From assembly GCA_018241165.1 (NCBI GenBank), contig JAFEEK010000483.1, forward strand, positions 1 through 9,488: a stretch of DNA of 9,488 bases. The letters run 5' to 3'. Every line of letters starts with the position of its first letter. Position 1 is the first letter of the stretch. The notes below the pieces were generated by a model. It worked only from the letters and a program-made list of their open reading frames with translations, was not told the DNA's origin and made no database searches. Positions 6,971 to 9,488 of this stretch are shown one piece after another. Source of the DNA: Pseudomonadota bacterium (GTDB lineage: Bacteria; Pseudomonadota; Gammaproteobacteria; Xanthomonadales; Rhodanobacteraceae). Made by a program: the position numbers and the translations under genes.

Positions 6971-6997
6971 GCGCGCAGCATCTTTGCGCGCATCCGC

Positions 6998-7891
6998 ATG
7001 CTCGATTCGCTTTCCTTCGCCGACCACGCCCGCACGTCGCGCCTTGCCGCGCTGGCGGTTTGCGCCGCGGCGGGCCTGCTCTGCCTGTGGCTGCTGGTGA
7101 AGCTGGCCTGGCTGCTGGTGCCGCAGGGCGACGGCGACCTGGCGACCGCGCCAGTCGCTGCCGCGCCGGCGCCGGCGCCATTGCAATCGGTGGGCAAGTG
7201 GCATCTGTTCGGCAATCCGCAAACGATCGCGGTGTTGCAGCAGATGCGCAACGCGCCGGCGACGACGCTGAAACTCACCTTGCGCGGCACGCTGGCGATG
7301 GACGATCCGAACGACGGCATCGCCATGATCGCGGACGAACACGGCGGCGAGCGCGCCTACAAGGTGGGTGAGGCGGTCGGCGACAACGCGAAGCTCACGG
7401 CGGTTTACACCGATCACGTCGTGCTCGATCACGAAGGCGTCGCCGAGACGTTGAACCTGCCGCAGGCCGATGCGCACGCGACGGCGCCGCCAGCCAATCC
7501 GGCGAATCTCGCCAGCGCAACCGGCGCACGCGCGTCGAGCATCCCGCCGAACTTCGCGCCGCCGCAACTGGGCGGCAACCTCGACTGGACCGCGGCGCAA
7601 TCGAAACTGCGCATCGACCCGGCGCAACTGGCCAAGCAGGTTCACGTCGAACCCGTGTTCGAGAACGGCAAGATCGCCGGCGCGCGCCTGTCCGGCGGCG
7701 GCGAAGTGGCGCGGCTGATGAATCAGGCCGGGCTCAAACCCACCGACCTCATCACCGCGATCAACGGCCAGTCGCTGTCGGCGGTGTCCAATCCGCAGCA
7801 ATTCATGGACAATCTGGCCGGCGCCGGCAGCATTTCCGTCACCGTGTTGCGCGACGGCAAGCCGGCGACGCTGACCGTGAGCTTGCGTTGA
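6998..7891 (+). CDS. gspC: type II secretion system inner-membrane protein GspC with PDZ domain
   Basis: GspC links the inner-membrane platform of the type II secretion system to the outer-membrane secretin GspD and takes part in substrate choice. The 297-residue protein has a short cytoplasmic N-terminus, one membrane helix at about 16-41, a Pro/Ala linker, the homology region at about 65-153 (starting KWHLFGNP, with LKLTLRGTLA and GGERAYKVGEAV), a second low-complexity linker, and a C-terminal PDZ domain at about 213-297 (VEPVFENGKIAGARL, GLKPTDLITAINGQSL). Length and order fit classical GspC. The homology region is the part that contacts GspD N0. There is no strong ribosome binding site before the ATG, but the signal-anchor sequence starts directly after it and no in-frame alternative precedes it. 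gspD follows after 28 bases, so the two are co-transcribed. Confidence 0.93.
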   Translation: MLDSLSFADHARTSRLAALAVCAAAGLLCLWLLVKLAWLLVPQGDGDLATAPVAAAPAPAPLQSVGKWHLFGNPQTIAVLQQMRNAPATTLKLTLRGTLAMDDPNDGIAMIADEHGGERAYKVGEAVGDNAKLTAVYTDHVVLDHEGVAETLNLPQADAHATAPPANPANLASATGARASSIPPNFAPPQLGGNLDWTAAQSKLRIDPAQLAKQVHVEPVFENGKIAGARLSGGGEVARLMNQAGLKPTDLITAINGQSLSAVSNPQQFMDNLAGAGSISVTVLRDGKPATLTVSLR

Positions 7892-7919
7892 TCCGAATAT
7901 ACTTGTAGAGAAATACACA

Positions 7920-9488
7920 ATGACGCGATTCCTTGTTGCCGCCGTCCTCGCCTTCGCCGCCGCACTGGCCTGCGCGCAACCGAAGGCGCCCGTCGCGAAT
8001 CCGCCGGGCACGCACACGCTGAACATGAAGGACGCCGACATCCAGGCGCTGATCGCGACGGTGTCGGAAATCACCGGCAAGAATTTCATCGTCGGCCCGA
8101 ACGTGCAAGGCAAGGTCACGGTGGTGTCGGCGCGACCGATGAAACCGGACGAAATCTACGACGTGTTCCTGTCGGTGCTGCGCGTGCACGGCTACGCGGC
8201 GATTGCGTCGGGCAGCATGATCAAGATCGTGCCGGAGGCAGTTGCACAGCAGGACGGCTCCGGCGGACTCAACGGCACGCACCAGCACGAGACCGACGAG
8301 CTCGTCACCCAGATCGTGCCGGTCAAACACGTATCGGCGACGGAACTCGTGCCGATCCTGCGTCCTTTGATGCCGCAGGGCGCGCAATTGATCGCGCATC
8401 CGGCCTCGAACTCGCTGGTGATTTCAGATCGCGCCGGCAATGTCGAACGCATGATCAGCATCATCCAGCGCATCGACACGGTTTCGGATTCCGGCGTCGA
8501 CGTGATTCCGTTGCAACATGCCAGCGCATCGGAAGTCGCGCGCATCCTCGGCCAGCTTTCCGACACCAAGGGCGTGGACGCTGCCGATGCGCCGCGCGTG
8601 TTCGCCGACGATCGCACCAATTCGATCCTGCTTTCGGGCGGCAAGAGCGGCCGCCTGCGCCTGCGCGCGCTGATCGCGCATCTGGATACGCCGATCGCCG
8701 ATGGCGGAGAAACCCAGGTCGTGTACCTCAACTACGCGAACGCGAAGGATCTGGTGCCGATCCTCGAAGGCGTCGCCGCGACGTTGACCGGCGACACGCC
8801 GCCGAACGCGAAGGCCGCCGCTGGCGGCACGACGGGAAGCACGGCATCGTCCGGCGCATCGACCGCGACGATCCAGGCGCACGAAGGCGACAACGCGCTC
8901 GTGATCAGCGCGCCGCCGGCGGTGTTTCGTTCGTTGCAGGCGGTGATCCGCCAGCTCGACATCCGCCGCGCGCAGGTGCTGATCGAGGCGGTCATCGCCG
9001 AAGTCTCGGACGAAACCGCGAACGAACTCGGCATCCAGTGGCAGGTTCCGCTCGGCGACAAGAGCCATGTGCTGGGTGGCACCAACTTCACCGGCAACAC
9101 ACCGGGCAACAACATCTTCAATGTCACCGGCGGCCTGAACGCATCCGGCGGCCCGGCGGTCACCGTCGGCAATGGTCTGAATTTGGGTTACCTCGACACT
9201 GTCACGCTGAATGGCAAGCAGTTGCTCAGCCTCGGCGGCCTACTCTCGGCGCTGCGCAGCAACGGCAAGAACAATATCCTGTCCACGCCGTCGATCATGA
9301 CGCTCGACAACCAGGAAGCGATGATCAAGGTCGCACAGGAAGTCCCGTTCGTGACCGGTTCCTACACCACCAATACGGGCGGCAATTCCGGCAGCAATGG
9401 CAACACCACCGGCATCGGCAATCCGTTCCAGACCATCCAGCGCAAGGATGTGGGCCTGACCCTGACCGTCACGCCGCATATCAATTCC
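7920..9488 (+). CDS. gspD: type II secretion system secretin GspD (3' end outside window)
   Basis: Outer-membrane secretin forming the gated channel through which folded exoproteins leave the cell. I translated 523 codons without a stop from ATG 7920 to the window edge. Signal sequence MTRFLVAAVLAFAAALACAQ; then N0 (about 32-105, HTLNMKDADIQALI), N1 (about 127-192, LVTQIVPVKHVSATEL), N2 (about 193-262, VDVIPLQHASASEVARIL) and N3 (from 264, TQVVYLNYANAKDLVPIL, with a Gly/Ser/Thr/Ala-rich loop of about 25 residues in its middle). The secretin core starts near 353 (VLIEAVIAEV) and continues through NNILSTPSIMTLDNQEA and VPFVTGSY to LTVTPHINS, where the sequence ends. The signal end ALAC-A could be cut by signal peptidase I after ACA or by signal peptidase II before Cys18. 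The ribosome binding site is weak (AGAG at 7907-7910). Later gsp genes presumably lie downstream. Confidence 0.95.
   Translation, partial: MTRFLVAAVLAFAAALACAQPKAPVANPPGTHTLNMKDADIQALIATVSEITGKNFIVGPNVQGKVTVVSARPMKPDEIYDVFLSVLRVHGYAAIASGSMIKIVPEAVAQQDGSGGLNGTHQHETDELVTQIVPVKHVSATELVPILRPLMPQGAQLIAHPASNSLVISDRAGNVERMISIIQRIDTVSDSGVDVIPLQHASASEVARILGQLSDTKGVDAADAPRVFADDRTNSILLSGGKSGRLRLRALIAHLDTPIADGGETQVVYLNYANAKDLVPILEGVAATLTGDTPPNAKAAAGGTTGSTASSGASTATIQAHEGDNALVISAPPAVFRSLQAVIRQLDIRRAQVLIEAVIAEVSDETANELGIQWQVPLGDKSHVLGGTNFTGNTPGNNIFNVTGGLNASGGPAVTVGNGLNLGYLDTVTLNGKQLLSLGGLLSALRSNGKNNILSTPSIMTLDNQEAMIKVAQEVPFVTGSYTTNTGGNSGSNGNTTGIGNPFQTIQRKDVGLTLTVTPHINS

Noticed and set aside
6932..6997. A further TGTCG/CGTC element before gspC
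   Set aside because: A GTCTG is present but no TGTCG at the right distance and no CGTC; the gap better fits an extended -10 promoter.
7898..7903. TATACT as a -10 box for gspD in the gspC-gspD gap
   Set aside because: Good hexamer but no -35 at proper distance and no TGn extension; the 28-base gap fits co-transcription with gspC.
6368..8119. 583-codon open frame on the - strand across the delta-60 gene, gspC and gspD start
   Set aside because: It crosses three well-supported + strand genes and their intergenic gaps, and its translation is low-complexity with no domain.

Overview
The window looks like chromosomal DNA of a high-GC gammaproteobacterium, most likely Xanthomonadales/Lysobacterales (Xanthomonas, Lysobacter, Rhodanobacter or Dokdonella-like). 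The grounds are the RhlB-type helicase with a long basic tail ending in [12 protein letters not shown], the type II secretion gspC-gspD pair, a sigma factor/kinase pair of a kind known from this group, and strongly GC-rich codon use. All genes lie on the + strand. No mobile element, CRISPR array, tRNA or rRNA was seen, and no gene-free stretch exceeds about 90 bases.

Layout: (1) 1-1146, the C-terminal part of DEAD-box RNA helicase RhlB, cut by the window edge. (2) 1209-1787, an ECF sigma factor of the kinase-linked type (TIGR02999 / ECF43-like). (3) 1828-4779, a large transmembrane Ser/Thr protein kinase with a cytoplasmic kinase domain, one membrane helix and a long TPR region that should lie in the periplasm. 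(4) 4870-5394, a small exported protein of unknown function. (5) 5471-6931, a secreted delta-60-repeat protein. (6) 6998-7891, gspC, and 7920 to the end, gspD (incomplete), the start of a type II secretion operon.

The most interesting part is 1209-6931, which reads as a self-contained signalling unit. The sigma factor has Thr and Ala where ordinary ECF factors have acidic residues in region 2.2, which fits activation by phosphorylation through the neighbouring kinase. The kinase gene and both exported-protein genes are each preceded by the same two-box element, TGTCG-N18-CGTC with a shared kGT after the second box and identical spacing (1780, 4795 and 5409). This geometry matches known ECF promoters (TGTC-type -35, CGTC -10). 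It predicts that phosphorylated sigma factor switches on its own kinase and two exported proteins; neither the sigma gene itself nor gspC carries the element.

The model: a periplasmic cue is sensed by the TPR domain, the kinase phosphorylates the sigma factor near Thr50, and the sigma factor transcribes the kinase gene and the two exported proteins. The model is inference from sequence pattern and family knowledge; the repeated element and the residue substitutions are seen directly.
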